Positions 1-7,312 of a stretch of DNA of 64,000 nt are shown piece by piece. Each line of letters starts with the position of its first letter. Within the stretch, counting starts at the first letter, position 1. The notes under the pieces are model-generated. The model worked only from the letters and a program-made list of their open reading frames with translations, made no database searches and was not told the origin of the DNA. This stretch comes from Streptomyces sp. NBC_01707 (GTDB taxonomy: Bacteria > Actinomycetota > Actinomycetes > Streptomycetales > Streptomycetaceae), in the NCBI RefSeq assembly GCF_041438805.1, contig NZ_CP109190.1, positions 6,820,001 through 6,884,000 of the forward strand, given 5' to 3'. The position numbers and the translations under genes were made by a program.

Positions 1-462
1 GAGCGGGGTGCCTAACTCGGGTGCGTCGTCCGGATGCTGAGTGCCGCAGCGGCAACGGCTGGAGGCGGGTTGGTTGTGGACGGGCCCGAAGCTGGGGGCG
101 GTGAAGGTTGCGAACACCCGTGGGTGGGTGGCGACTTGTGCGGGGGTGCCTTTGCCGCCGCGGAGTCCGGCGGTGATGAGTTGGTAGGTGTCGCGTCGGT
201 AGGTCTCTGCGCAGGCAGGGCAGCGGGTGGCGCGGCGGTTGTTGCAGCGGACCAGGAGGTTCCCGGCGGGCAGATCCGAGGAGTGGAGTTCGTCGAGGAT
301 TTCGCCGGTGGCGGGGTGGATGTCGGTGCGCTGTCCGTCGAGGCGGATGGGTGTGGTGCAGCCGCCGAGGCCGCGCAGTTGGCGCATGAGGCCGGGCATG
401 GTGCCCAGGCTGGCGAGGAACGCGAGGTCGCCCACCGGGGGCGGTGCGGTGGTCGTGGTCAC
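1..462 (-). CDS. repSA: RepSA-type replication initiator, N-terminal part (cut by window edge)
   Basis: This is the first 154 codons of a plasmid-type replication initiator. In pSAM2-like AICEs such proteins start replication of the excised circle. The GTG start at 462 has a strong GAGAGGAGG box 8 bases upstream, and no competing ATG lies nearby. Visible features are a short Thr-rich lead, the segment GCTTPIRLDG, and the cysteine cluster CNNRRATRCPACAETYRRD, which is the N-terminal zinc-binding pattern of this family. The frame is still open at base 1, so the catalytic part lies left of the window. Excisionase and integrase genes usually follow repSA and would also be there. It is last in the minus-strand AICE gene row and is separated from the transfer genes by a hairpin. 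Confidence 0.85.
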   Translation of the reverse strand, partial: MTTTTAPPPVGDLAFLASLGTMPGLMRQLRGLGGCTTPIRLDGQRTDIHPATGEILDELHSSDLPAGNLLVRCNNRRATRCPACAETYRRDTYQLITAGLRGGKGTPAQVATHPRVFATFTAPSFGPVHNQPASSRCRCGTQHPDDAPELGTPL

Positions 463-536
463 TGTGGAGTCCTCCTCTCGAAAGGCAGAGGCCGGGACAC
501 CGGGCCGGAAGGGCGCGCGGTGTCCCGGCGGCGGGG

Positions 537-743
537 TCAGCGGCTGGTGAAGGCGGCGGTGGCCGCGGTGTCGAGCAGGGTGCGCAGGGGCGGGGTGATG
601 CCGGTGCCGTGGCAGGTGCGGCAGTGGGCGGTGATGGTGCGCCGGTTGCCGTTGCGGTCGCGGCCGCCGAGGGTGATGGCGGCGGAGGCGAAGCCGTCGC
701 AGCTGGGGCAGATGCGCACCGGGGCGGGGGTGGGCTGGGCCAT
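537..743 (-). CDS. small CxxC zinc-finger-like AICE protein (68 aa)
   Basis: This 68-residue protein carries CPSC near residue 12 and CRTCHGTG near residue 42. Two CxxC pairs suggest one bound zinc ion, and the CHGTG end resembles DnaJ-type zinc-binding repeats. Similar short proteins are common between the spread genes and repSA in Streptomyces AICEs, but no function is established for them. The ATG at 743 follows a GGAGAA box. It is read with repSA, which starts 75 bases downstream. It is probably a small nucleic-acid or protein-binding accessory factor, which is inference. Confidence 0.65.
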   Translation of the reverse strand: MAQPTPAPVRICPSCDGFASAAITLGGRDRNGNRRTITAHCRTCHGTGITPPLRTLLDTAATAAFTSR

Positions 744-787
744 GATGGGGTTCTCCTTCGGTCCTTTGGGATGGAGGGGGCAGGGCT

Positions 788-827
788 CTCGGGGCGGCGG
801 AAACTTGGCGGTTGAGGCCGCCCCGAG
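788..827. terminator. hairpin between GGDEF gene and small zinc protein gene
   Basis: Perfect 11-bp arms CTCGGGGCGGC (788-798) and GCCGCCCCGAG (817-827) enclose 18 bases. The hairpin begins directly after the GGDEF stop codon and ends the transfer/spread gene row before the repSA transcript. No T-run follows, as is usual for Streptomyces terminators. Confidence 0.55.
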
Positions 828-833
828 GGCCGG

Positions 834-1391
834 TTACAGGTGAGTCGTGCGGCGGCCGTGGCCTTTGGCCGCGTACATGGCGGCGTCAGCTGCGGCGAGT
901 GCGTCGGTGAGGGTCGCCACGGGCAGATCAGCGATGCGGCAGCTGCCGACCGAGGCGGAGACCGGCAGCAGGCAGCCGCGGTAGGGGACCGGGCGGCGCA
1001 GAGCGGCTGTGAGGGCGGCGAGGCCGGTGGTGCGGTCAGGGTGGGTGACGATGGCGGTGAACTCGTCTCCGCCGAGCCGTGCGGCGATGCCGTCCTGGTC
1101 GCACCAGGCGGTCAGCCGGGCGGCTGTGGCGGTGAGGACGGCGTCCCCGGCGGCGTGTCCGTGGGTGTCGTTGATTGCTTTGAAGTCGTCCAGGTCGAGC
1201 AGCAGGACGAGCGAGTCCGGGGTGCGGGTGATCAGGCGTTCAGCGCGGGCGGTCCATCCGGCGCGGGTATGGAGGCCGGTCAGCGGGTCGCGGCGGGCAG
1301 TGGCCAGGCGGCGGGCGAGGAAGCCGCTGTGTATGGCCCAGCCGACGGCGGGTAAGGCGATGGCCGCGGCTTGCAGGTCCATTGCCCTCAC
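834..1391 (-). CDS. GGDEF-domain diguanylate cyclase, membrane anchored, AICE-borne
   Basis: This 185-residue protein has one short hydrophobic helix (residues 5-24) followed directly by a full GGDEF domain. Diguanylate cyclases make cyclic di-GMP from two GTP. The substrate motif LDLDDFKAINDTHGHAAGD and the active-site loop RLGGDEF (about residues 104-110) are intact, so activity is likely. The inhibitory RxxD site normally found just upstream of the loop is absent, which suggests no product inhibition. The GTG start at 1391 overlaps the stop of the upstream Spd-like gene by four bases (GTGA), so it is translationally coupled; an ATG at 1382 is an alternative start. There is no sensory domain. 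A c-di-GMP synthase inside a transfer operon is notable because c-di-GMP controls Streptomyces development through BldD. Confidence 0.85.
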   Translation of the reverse strand: MRAMDLQAAAIALPAVGWAIHSGFLARRLATARRDPLTGLHTRAGWTARAERLITRTPDSLVLLLDLDDFKAINDTHGHAAGDAVLTATAARLTAWCDQDGIAARLGGDEFTAIVTHPDRTTGLAALTAALRRPVPYRGCLLPVSASVGSCRIADLPVATLTDALAAADAAMYAAKGHGRRTTHL

Positions 1392-1723
1392 CGCTTCCGG
1401 GGGTCGTTGAGCAGGGAGCGCAGGACGACGGCGCAGACGGCGACCGAGGCGCCCGTGATGGCGACGGCCAGCAGCATCGAGACCAGGACCGCGCCGACGA
1501 CGAGTACGACGGCAGCGCCACCGCCGACTACCGCCAGGACACCGGCCGGGGACAGCCGTACCGCTGGCCCGGAAGCGACCGGGGCGGGCGCCGGGGTGGT
1601 GTGCTGGCAGGCGCAGGCTGCAGCGTGGTGCTGCTCGACCGGGGCCGGAGCCGGGGCGGTGGTGATGAGCGGGGTGGCGATGCCGGTGGGCAGCGGGTTG
1701 ACCGGGATGCGGGGGCGGATCAT
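1388..1723 (-). CDS. SpdB-like spread/transfer membrane protein (111 aa)
   Basis: This 111-residue protein has a Pro/Ala-rich N-terminus with CACQH near residue 37, then two adjacent hydrophobic stretches in the last half (about residues 60-100). Small proteins of this shape, located between TraB and RepSA, correspond to the Spd (spread) proteins of pSAM2 and pIJ101. Spd proteins help plasmid DNA move from hypha to hypha inside the recipient mycelium, probably with TraB at septa. The ATG at 1723 is preceded by GAAGGGAGAA. The gene is coupled to the GGDEF gene by a 4-base overlap. Assignment rests on size, topology and position, not on a diagnostic motif. Confidence 0.6.
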   Translation of the reverse strand: MIRPRIPVNPLPTGIATPLITTAPAPAPVEQHHAAACACQHTTPAPAPVASGPAVRLSPAGVLAVVGGGAAVVLVVGAVLVSMLLAVAITGASVAVCAVVLRSLLNDPRKR

Positions 1724-1746
1724 GGGGTGTTCTCCCTTCGGGCGGG

Positions 1747-1902
1747 TTACTTGACGGCGGTGTCGATGACGGGGGCCAGGAGGCTGTCGGCGAGGAGGTA
1801 GCCGCCGAGGAGGAGCACGACGACGAGCCAGGCCGGGGGACGGAAGAGCTTGATGCCGAGCCAGCCGACGACGATCAGGGCGAGCCAGAGAGGGACGTCC
1901 AT
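1747..1902 (-). CDS. 51-aa membrane protein of the spread gene cluster
   Basis: This tiny protein of 51 residues is almost wholly hydrophobic: two helices (about 4-18 and 24-41) joined by KLFRPPA. The ATG at 1902 follows the box CGAAAGGACC. It lies between two recognised AICE genes in the same direction, with short gaps on both sides. In pSAM2-like elements a comparable short membrane peptide accompanies the Spd genes, so a role in intramycelial spread is likely but inferred. Confidence 0.6.
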   Translation of the reverse strand: MDVPLWLALIVVGWLGIKLFRPPAWLVVVLLLGGYLLADSLLAPVIDTAVK

Positions 1903-1920
1903 GGGGGTCGGTCCTTTCGG

Positions 1921-2115
1921 TCAGTGGGTGCGGCAGCGGTGGGTGCGCGCGGCGAGTTGGGCGGCGGACTGGCTGGAGTAATCGGCGGACCAGCCGCAGT
2001 CGTCGTTGCCGCAGACGGCGGCGTGCTTGGTGCGGCCGTGGCGGTCGCGGTGGGTGCCGATCTGCACCGGGCCGATCCGCATCACGGAGTGGAAGAAGTC
2101 ACGGGCAGCCATCAC
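1921..2115 (-). CDS. mobile element transfer protein, small zinc-binding type (64 aa)
   Basis: This 64-residue basic protein contains FHSVMRIGPVQIGTHRDRHG, then CGNDDCGWSADYSS and a final THRC. This pattern is highly characteristic of the short protein annotated as mobile element transfer protein in Streptomyces AICEs, in the SpdA position of pSAM2. Three cysteines and several histidines could hold one zinc ion. ATG codons at 2115 and 2112 are both possible. The neighbours are the DUF2637 protein gene 11 bases upstream and the 51-aa membrane protein gene downstream. The biochemical function is unknown. Confidence 0.75.
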   Translation of the reverse strand: MMAARDFFHSVMRIGPVQIGTHRDRHGRTKHAAVCGNDDCGWSADYSSQSAAQLAARTHRCRTH

Positions 2116-2126
2116 GGGTCTCCTTG

Positions 2127-2792
2127 TCAGGCGAGGTGGGTAGCGAGCTGGGCGGCCATCGGACCGGGCAGGCCGAGGCGGTCGCGCAGGGTGTCGGCGT
2201 CGATCGGGTTGCCGGTCGCGGAGCGGTGCGCGTCGGCGAGCTTGCGGGCGTGGTCGACCAGAGCGGGCGGAACATCCACCGGTGGCGGAGCGGGCAGCGC
2301 GGGGACGGGATCGGCAGCTTCGACCGCGTCCGGGAACGGCTCACGTTCGGGGGCCAATTCGGCCGGCACGATTGCCGGAGCCGCCGCAGGAGTGGGTTCG
2401 GGGGCGGTGTCCGGCTCACTGGTCGGGGTGTGGACGAGGAGGGTTCCGCCGAGGAAGGCGAGGGCGGGCCATCCGGCGACGAGGATGCGGAGCCAGGCGG
2501 GGACGTCGGTGAGGTCGAGGAGTCCGGCGGTGGCGATGTTCGCGCCGAGGGATGCGGCCAGTGCGACGGCGAACCAGGTCCATGCAGCGCGGGTCGGCTT
2601 GCCGGTGGTGCGGAGGATGCGCAGGCGCCGCCAGGCCGCGACGAGGAGCAGGTCGACGGAGATGGGGTAGGCCCAGGCTTTCCAGCCGTCCTGTCCGGCT
2701 GCCGCGGCAATGTCGTGCAGGTGGGCGAAGGACAGGGCACCGGCGATCACGGCTTGCACGAGGACGGCGTCCGGGCGGATCGAGCGGGTCAT
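2127..2792 (-). CDS. DUF2637 membrane protein of the AICE transfer region
   Basis: This 221-residue protein has four predicted membrane helices in the first 120 residues (AVIAGALSFAHLHDIAA, the YPISVDLLLVAAW region, WFAVALAASLGANIATAG, ILVAGWPALAFLGG). This is the DUF2637 pattern found next to TraB in Streptomyces integrative elements. The C-terminal half is Pro/Ala-rich and ends in a predicted helical domain (LVDHARKLADAHR to the end) that resembles a small DNA-binding helix-turn-helix region. It probably assists transfer at the membrane. The ATG at 2792 follows AAGGAGGTG at good spacing. The Spd-like genes follow downstream. Confidence 0.75.
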   Translation of the reverse strand: MTRSIRPDAVLVQAVIAGALSFAHLHDIAAAAGQDGWKAWAYPISVDLLLVAAWRRLRILRTTGKPTRAAWTWFAVALAASLGANIATAGLLDLTDVPAWLRILVAGWPALAFLGGTLLVHTPTSEPDTAPEPTPAAAPAIVPAELAPEREPFPDAVEAADPVPALPAPPPVDVPPALVDHARKLADAHRSATGNPIDADTLRDRLGLPGPMAAQLATHLA

Positions 2793-2871
2793 GTCTTCAC
2801 CTCCTTCGCTGGGGTGTTGGGGCCGGGGCCGGGCGGGTATCCATGTCCTGCCGCCCGGCCCCGGCGGGGAT

Positions 2872-3054
2872 CTACTCGGGGGCGTGGCCGGTGCCGAAGC
2901 AGGTCAGGCAGAGGGCTTCCTGCCGGTCGGCGGAGTCGCGCTTCTTGCGGCCTCCGACCTGGAAGGACTCGGAGACCTGACCGGCCCTCTTGCAGTCCGG
3001 ACACGGCTTCCTCTTCACGGCGGGTGTGCGACGGGGCCTCTTCGCGGCGGGCAT
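2872..3054 (-). CDS. 60-aa basic zinc-ribbon-like protein
   Basis: This 60-residue protein is strongly basic at its N-terminus and has CPDC near residue 18 and CLTCFGTGH near residue 49, separated by about 30 residues. It is a plausible single zinc ribbon. It lies between traB and the DUF2637 gene on the same strand, and the ATG at 3054 follows AAAGGGAGGA. Its C-terminal pattern resembles that of the 68-aa protein at 537-743, so the two may share ancestry. Function is unknown. Confidence 0.6.
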   Translation of the reverse strand: MPAAKRPRRTPAVKRKPCPDCKRAGQVSESFQVGGRKKRDSADRQEALCLTCFGTGHAPE

Positions 3055-3132
3055 GGCGTCCTCCCTTTGGGCATGGCGGGGGTAGGGACTTGGCGCGAAG
3101 GGCGGTCGCGCCGCCGTGGGGTGCGGGGTGTG

Positions 3133-4494
3133 TCAGGCCGTGGCGGGGGTGCTGGCCGGGGCCGGGATCTTGACCAGGGACACGTCCGGCAGGACCGGCC
3201 GAAACGCGGCGAGCCCGTCGAGTGCCGGCGTGCGGTGCGCGTGTGCATTGCAGGCGGTCACGGCCTGGCGCAGCGTCGTAAACGGGGTGCGGATACGGAC
3301 CCAGCCGCCGGAGGAGTCACCGGCCACGGCCATACCGGGGCGTTCGATGGGGATCTGTGTGGTGGCCGACACCGCATCGGAGGAGATGTCGCCGAACGCC
3401 ATCTTGGCGGAGGCTTCATCGTTGACCCGGTGCGAGACGCGGCCGGTCAGCTGGGCCCGGAGCATGGTGATGCCGTCCCCGAGTTCGGCGCCGAATCGCT
3501 GCCCGCAGATCTCCACATAGATCCCCGCCGCACGACCGAGCTGGACGAGGCGAACCAGGGCGGTGATGATCCGCTCCCGCCGCTTCTTCTCCGCCGAGGT
3601 GGAGAACAGGGCGAGTTCCGCCACCTCGTCGACGAGGAGGACGACCGGGACCGGCCGCAGATCATCCGGGAGGCCCCAGATGTCGGCAGTGATTTCCCCG
3701 TCCGGAGTGTCGGCGCTGATGCGCTGTTCGCTGCGGATCACCTGGTACGTGTCGGCCATCCGGACCACGAGGGCCTCCAGCAGCTCGACGGCGTCATCGG
3801 GGTTGTCCGCCAGGGCGGAAAACCGGCGGGCAAGCGGGGCGAGCTCCACTCCTTCCTTGCAGTCGATCCCGACCAGGGCGACGTTGAGCGGCGCGAGTTC
3901 CTTGACCAACTGCCGCTGGTAGACAGATTTCCCGGACTTGGTGGCCCCGAGGTTCAGGGCGTGCGGGACCTCCTGGTAGTCCCGGTAGTGGACTGCTCCG
4001 TCCTCCCGGAGGGCGACCGGGACCCGCAGCCCTTCCCGGTTGACCTTGGCGGGCATCTGGACCCGCTTGAGGACGTCGTAGCCGGTCATCCGTAACTCGA
4101 TGACACCCGACTTGATCTCACGCGAGGTGATGCCCTGCATGGCGAACGAGTGCCGCAGCCGGTCCGTGGATGCCATGAAGTCGAACGCGTCCTGACCGGG
4201 CCGCATCTTCAGCCGCAGCACCAGCCCGGTACGGGTCGGCCGCATCCGCAGGATCCGCGGCGGACGGGAGTCCGGGGCCGGGCGGTTGGTCATCCTGGCC
4301 CACGTCAGCCGCAGTCGGGACGGCGGAACCGTCAGCCCGCACGCATCCATGACCGACGCGTACCGGAAGGACACCCGCACCATCGCGAAGACGACGCCGA
4401 ACGTCATCCAGTACCAAGCCGGACGCTTCGACCGCAGAACCAGCACGGCGGCGACCAGGAGCAGACTGACGATCAGCAGGACGTTTCCCGACAT
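3133..4494 (-). CDS. traB: TraB/TraSA conjugal DNA translocase (FtsK/SpoIIIE family)
   Basis: This 453-residue protein moves double-stranded plasmid DNA between hyphae, the single-protein conjugation mechanism of Streptomyces. The N-terminus has two membrane helices (about residues 3-19 and 27-42). The FtsK-type ATPase domain follows with Walker A GATKSGKS (near residue 187) and Walker B VVLLVDEVAEL (near residue 285). The length is slightly shorter than pSN22/pSVH1 TraB because a long C-terminal wHTH is not obvious; the tail after residue 400 is short. The gene starts six bases after the stop of the SCO3933-type gene, so the two are co-transcribed. By analogy with KorSA control of pSAM2, the transcript is probably repressed by the GntR-Nudix protein at 6318-7109 through the twin palindrome at 4962-4997. 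Confidence 0.9.
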   Translation of the reverse strand: MSGNVLLIVSLLLVAAVLVLRSKRPAWYWMTFGVVFAMVRVSFRYASVMDACGLTVPPSRLRLTWARMTNRPAPDSRPPRILRMRPTRTGLVLRLKMRPGQDAFDFMASTDRLRHSFAMQGITSREIKSGVIELRMTGYDVLKRVQMPAKVNREGLRVPVALREDGAVHYRDYQEVPHALNLGATKSGKSVYQRQLVKELAPLNVALVGIDCKEGVELAPLARRFSALADNPDDAVELLEALVVRMADTYQVIRSEQRISADTPDGEITADIWGLPDDLRPVPVVLLVDEVAELALFSTSAEKKRRERIITALVRLVQLGRAAGIYVEICGQRFGAELGDGITMLRAQLTGRVSHRVNDEASAKMAFGDISSDAVSATTQIPIERPGMAVAGDSSGGWVRIRTPFTTLRQAVTACNAHAHRTPALDGLAAFRPVLPDVSLVKIPAPASTPATA

Positions 4495-4499
4495 GGTGA

Positions 4500-4841
4500 T
4501 CAGGCCTGGGCGCTGGACGGGGTGACCAGGGCGACGGCGCGGAACGCGATGCCGAAGCGCTTCTCACCGTTGAACGTGTTCTCCCAGTCACGGGCCTTGA
4601 GGCCGACGACCTTGACCGGCATCCCGAGCGTGACGCCGGCCGGGATACCCGTCTCCGGGATCGAGACGGTGTAGAGGTTCGCCTCACCCTCGTCCGCGAT
4701 CGTCAGGCCGACCGTCATCATCTTGGCCTTCGTCTCGCGGTCGACCGCGATCTCGCCCGTCTCTTTGTTGATCACCTTGAGCTTCGGTTCCACCGCGACG
4801 AAGACAACGGCGCTAGAAAGATCAATCTTGAACGATGACAT
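4500..4841 (-). CDS. SCO3933-family regulatory protein of AICE
   Basis: This 113-residue protein has a strongly beta-rich sequence with GEANLYTVSIPETG, GMPVKVVGLKARDWE and GIAFRAVALV. This layout matches the SCO3933 family, which is encoded directly upstream of TraB in many Streptomyces AICEs. The fold looks like a small OB or SH3-type barrel, which would suit nucleic-acid or TraB binding, but the role is not proven. The ATG at 4841 is preceded by AAGGGAGC. An operator-like twin palindrome lies about 120 bases upstream, so this is likely the first gene of the transfer operon. Confidence 0.75.
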   Translation of the reverse strand: MSSFKIDLSSAVVFVAVEPKLKVINKETGEIAVDRETKAKMMTVGLTIADEGEANLYTVSIPETGIPAGVTLGMPVKVVGLKARDWENTFNGEKRFGIAFRAVALVTPSSAQA

Positions 4842-4961
4842 GATGGAAGCTCCCTTGTAGGGGCGGAAGCGGCGACTTGCTTGGCGGTAGGGCGCCGCTT
4901 CCTGCGTTTGAGTTCTTCGAGCCCTGTCGGCAACAGCCGCGGGGCTTTTCGCTTTCCCATC

Positions 4962-4997
4962 TGGTGCGCACCAATAGGTTGCAACTGGTGCGCACCA
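4962..4997. promoter_or_regulatory. twin perfect palindrome, probable operator of the transfer operon
   Basis: Two copies of the perfect 12-bp palindrome TGGTGCGCACCA lie at 4962-4973 and 4986-4997. Their centres are 24 bp apart, a little over two helical turns. Flanking bases extend the symmetry (ATC before the first copy and GAT after the second), so the whole block is itself an inverted repeat. It sits between the minus-strand transfer operon and the plus-strand HTH gene. The likely ligand is the GntR-type domain encoded at 6318-7109, by analogy with KorSA, or the HTH protein at 5195-6334. Confidence 0.6.
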
Positions 4998-5107
4998 GAT
5001 GTCAAGCGGTTGATGCGATGGTCTGCCTCAACTCGCTTTGCTCTGACGCTTCTAGAGAAGCTCCTCTCTCAACTGACCGGTAGACAACAGAGGTTCACCG
5101 CGATCTC

Positions 5108-5125
5108 GTTAACCTCGGTGTTAAC
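5108..5125. promoter_or_regulatory. GTTAAC repeat pair upstream of HTH regulator gene
   Basis: Two GTTAAC hexamers (5108-5113 and 5120-5125) are separated by CTCGGT, giving an 18-bp symmetric element 70 bases before the GTG start of the HTH gene. Their spacing and AT-rich cores suit a repressor site or promoter region. Confidence 0.35.
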
Positions 5126-5194
5126 CCCTGCCGACCTGCGCCGATGTGAGGCATGCTGCTGTGAAGAGTTGACGGACCAGGTGCAGGGGCGGCG

Positions 5195-6334
5195 GTGCAG
5201 GTGCTCAACCGGCTACGGGAAGCCAGAGGTGCGCGAGAGTGGTCACAAGCGCGGCTCATCCACGAGCTTGAGCAATACGCACGACGGCATGCGCTCGACA
5301 TCGGCTCGACCGCCAGCCTGCGCGTCTACGTCTCGGAGTGGGAGAACGGCAGACGCTCGATCAGCGAGCGCTACGCGAAGATCCTGCGGCCGGTGCTGGG
5401 TGTCACCGATGAGGAGCTATTCGGCCAGCAGGCTCCCGCAGAGGCGCCCCCCGCGGTCGACGGATACGACGACCTGATCAACCGGATCGATTCGGCGCGC
5501 AGCGTCAGTCTCACCATGGTGAAGACATTCATGGACCAGACGGAGCTACTACGTACCCAGGATCGCCAGATGGGCGCCGCATCCCTCATAGATCAGATGA
5601 CGGGCCACCTCACGACTTTGGAAGACGCGCTCACGTTCGCAGTGCTCCCCGAGACACGTCGACCCGTTGCTCTGGCGTTGGCCGGAGCTTCTACCCTCGC
5701 TGCCTGGCAAGCACTCGATGCCGGAGGAGTCGAACGGGCCTGGCGGAACTACGAGTTAGGGAAGCGCGCCGCTCAGGAGGCTGGTGAGCCGATGTACCTC
5801 GCACATGCCATGGCGGAGCAGGCATACGTACTCAACGAAGCAGGCCGCCCCGAGACGGCTGTAGCTCTCGTGCGTGAGGCTCAGCGTTTGGGCGGTCAGC
5901 AGATATCGCCACGACTGCGGGCATGGCTGTACGCGGCCGAGGCAGAGCTCTGCGCCAAAGCCGGCATGCCGGATGACTGCCGACAGGCACTCGATCGAGC
6001 CGCCGCTTGCCTCCCCGAAGGCGAAGAAGCCCGCGACCCAGACATGTTGAGCATCTTCCTGAACGGTGGGCATCTGGCGCGATGGCGCGGGAACGCACTT
6101 GCGCTGCTCGGAGACGGCGACGCGCTTAGCAGCCTGTACGAGGCGCTGGACAGAGTGGACCCGACGTTCATCCGTGCCACGTCAGGTCTGCGCTGCGACC
6201 TTGCCCAGGCGCATCTGGCGCGTGAGGAACGTGCCGAGGCGCAGGTGCATCTACAGCAGGCGCGGTTGTTGGCAAACCGAACCGGGTCTGTGCGCTACCG
6301 CCGACGTATCGAGCAACTCACGCAGAAGCTGTAG
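5195..6334 (+). CDS. helix-turn-helix regulator with C-terminal TPR-like repeats
   Basis: This 379-residue protein has an N-terminal XRE-type helix-turn-helix (residues 1-70; LREARGAREWSQARLIHELEQ ending in the conserved VSEWENGRRSISERY and LGVTDEELFG). A long all-helical region of TPR-like pairs follows (about residues 140-379; for example AWQALDAGGVERAWRNYELGKRAAQEAGEP). Such proteins are frequent regulators in Streptomyces and inside AICEs, where the TPR part may sense a peptide or partner. The GTG at 5195 is chosen because the HTH begins directly behind it, although no strong box precedes it. It is divergent from the transfer operon and overlaps the 3' end of the GntR-Nudix gene by 17 bases in convergent orientation. 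Confidence 0.8.
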   Translation: MQVLNRLREARGAREWSQARLIHELEQYARRHALDIGSTASLRVYVSEWENGRRSISERYAKILRPVLGVTDEELFGQQAPAEAPPAVDGYDDLINRIDSARSVSLTMVKTFMDQTELLRTQDRQMGAASLIDQMTGHLTTLEDALTFAVLPETRRPVALALAGASTLAAWQALDAGGVERAWRNYELGKRAAQEAGEPMYLAHAMAEQAYVLNEAGRPETAVALVREAQRLGGQQISPRLRAWLYAAEAELCAKAGMPDDCRQALDRAAACLPEGEEARDPDMLSIFLNGGHLARWRGNALALLGDGDALSSLYEALDRVDPTFIRATSGLRCDLAQAHLAREERAEAQVHLQQARLLANRTGSVRYRRRIEQLTQKL

Positions 6335-7109
6335 AGGCGCCTTCTCCGCGAGAAGCGAGGACATGCAGCAAGGCAACCAACGTGCCCGCGCCCATCAGCT
6401 CACCTCTCGCCATCAGCCCGGGGATATCCGAGAGCGGCACCCACGCGACGTGTCCGGCTTCCTCGATGTCGGTGGGGTCGCCCACATGCCGTGCGCCTTT
6501 GCCGACGTAGATTGCATGTGGCGAGTCGACCATGCCGATCATGGGCTGAAAGGTGACCACGTGATCCAGGGAGTCGGGCCGCCAGCCGGTCTCCTCCTCC
6601 ACCTCACGGAACGCCGTCGCGCGGGCATCTTCACCTTCATCCACGATGCCGCCGGGAAGCTCCCAGCCCCACTTATCGGCGACGAACCGGTAGCGCCAGA
6701 GCATGAGCACGCGGTCTTGGTTATCAAGTACCGCGGCGATCGAGACGTGATGGAGCCGTACGACGTGATGCTCGAAGCGCTCGACACCCGGCGGCTCGAC
6801 GTCGACAAGCGTTAGCTTCACCCAGCGGTTGTCGTAGACCGTCCGCTCGCCATGAATCTGCCACGGCTCCAAGTTGCCCGGCCGCTCGATGCTCACGTCA
6901 TGGGATGGCACCCGGTAGGAGCTGCGGGCGTACGACTCAAGCACCTTCTCCGCGACGAGCTTGGCCAGCACTGTGCGGAGCTGGGTCCTGCCGATGTCGA
7001 GGTCCTTCTCCAGAGTGCGCTCAGAGGGCAGCTTCTCGCCGGGCTGCAACTTCCCCGACGCAACCCACTCGCGAATCGTGCGGTACACCCGCGCCGACTT
7101 CGGTCCCAT
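6318..7109 (-). CDS. GntR-type winged helix fused to Nudix hydrolase (KorSA/Pif-like)
   Basis: This 263-residue protein joins two domains. Residues 1-75 are a GntR winged helix (VYRTIREWVASGKLQPGEKLPSERTLEKDLDIGRTQLRTVLAKL). Residues 95-250 are a Nudix domain with a canonical box starting at GGIVDEGEDARATAFREVEE and ending in ETGW. In pSAM2 the GntR repressor KorSA silences transfer and replication, and the Nudix protein Pif blocks redundant transfer into cells that already hold the element. This single chain appears to combine both tasks. The nucleotide substrate is unknown; the C-terminal region resembles ADP-ribose pyrophosphatases. The gene is convergent with the HTH gene and lies at the distal end of the AICE. 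Confidence 0.85.
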   Translation of the reverse strand: MGPKSARVYRTIREWVASGKLQPGEKLPSERTLEKDLDIGRTQLRTVLAKLVAEKVLESYARSSYRVPSHDVSIERPGNLEPWQIHGERTVYDNRWVKLTLVDVEPPGVERFEHHVVRLHHVSIAAVLDNQDRVLMLWRYRFVADKWGWELPGGIVDEGEDARATAFREVEEETGWRPDSLDHVVTFQPMIGMVDSPHAIYVGKGARHVGDPTDIEEAGHVAWVPLSDIPGLMARGELMGAGTLVALLHVLASRGEGASTASA

Positions 7110-7312
7110 CCCCTGAGCACGCTCCCTGCTGTTATCAACCGGCCGGCACCAGCGTAGCCGTCAAGTCTGACCATCAACAGGTGACGATCACGCGCCAACT
7201 CCCCATTGGCTTCCTCCACCCAGCGACAGCGCTTGCGCCAGCGGCAGTTCGACTAACTGGTCCACTGGGATTCGCCGTCAGGGGAAGGCCGTCAGCCTTT
7301 CGCAGTGCTGTG

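Noticed and set aside
4772..5005. Small basic frame starting MGKRKAPRLLPTG upstream of the SCO3933-type gene
   Set aside because: It overlaps the well-supported SCO3933-type gene in another frame, lacks a ribosome box, and spans the operator palindromes.
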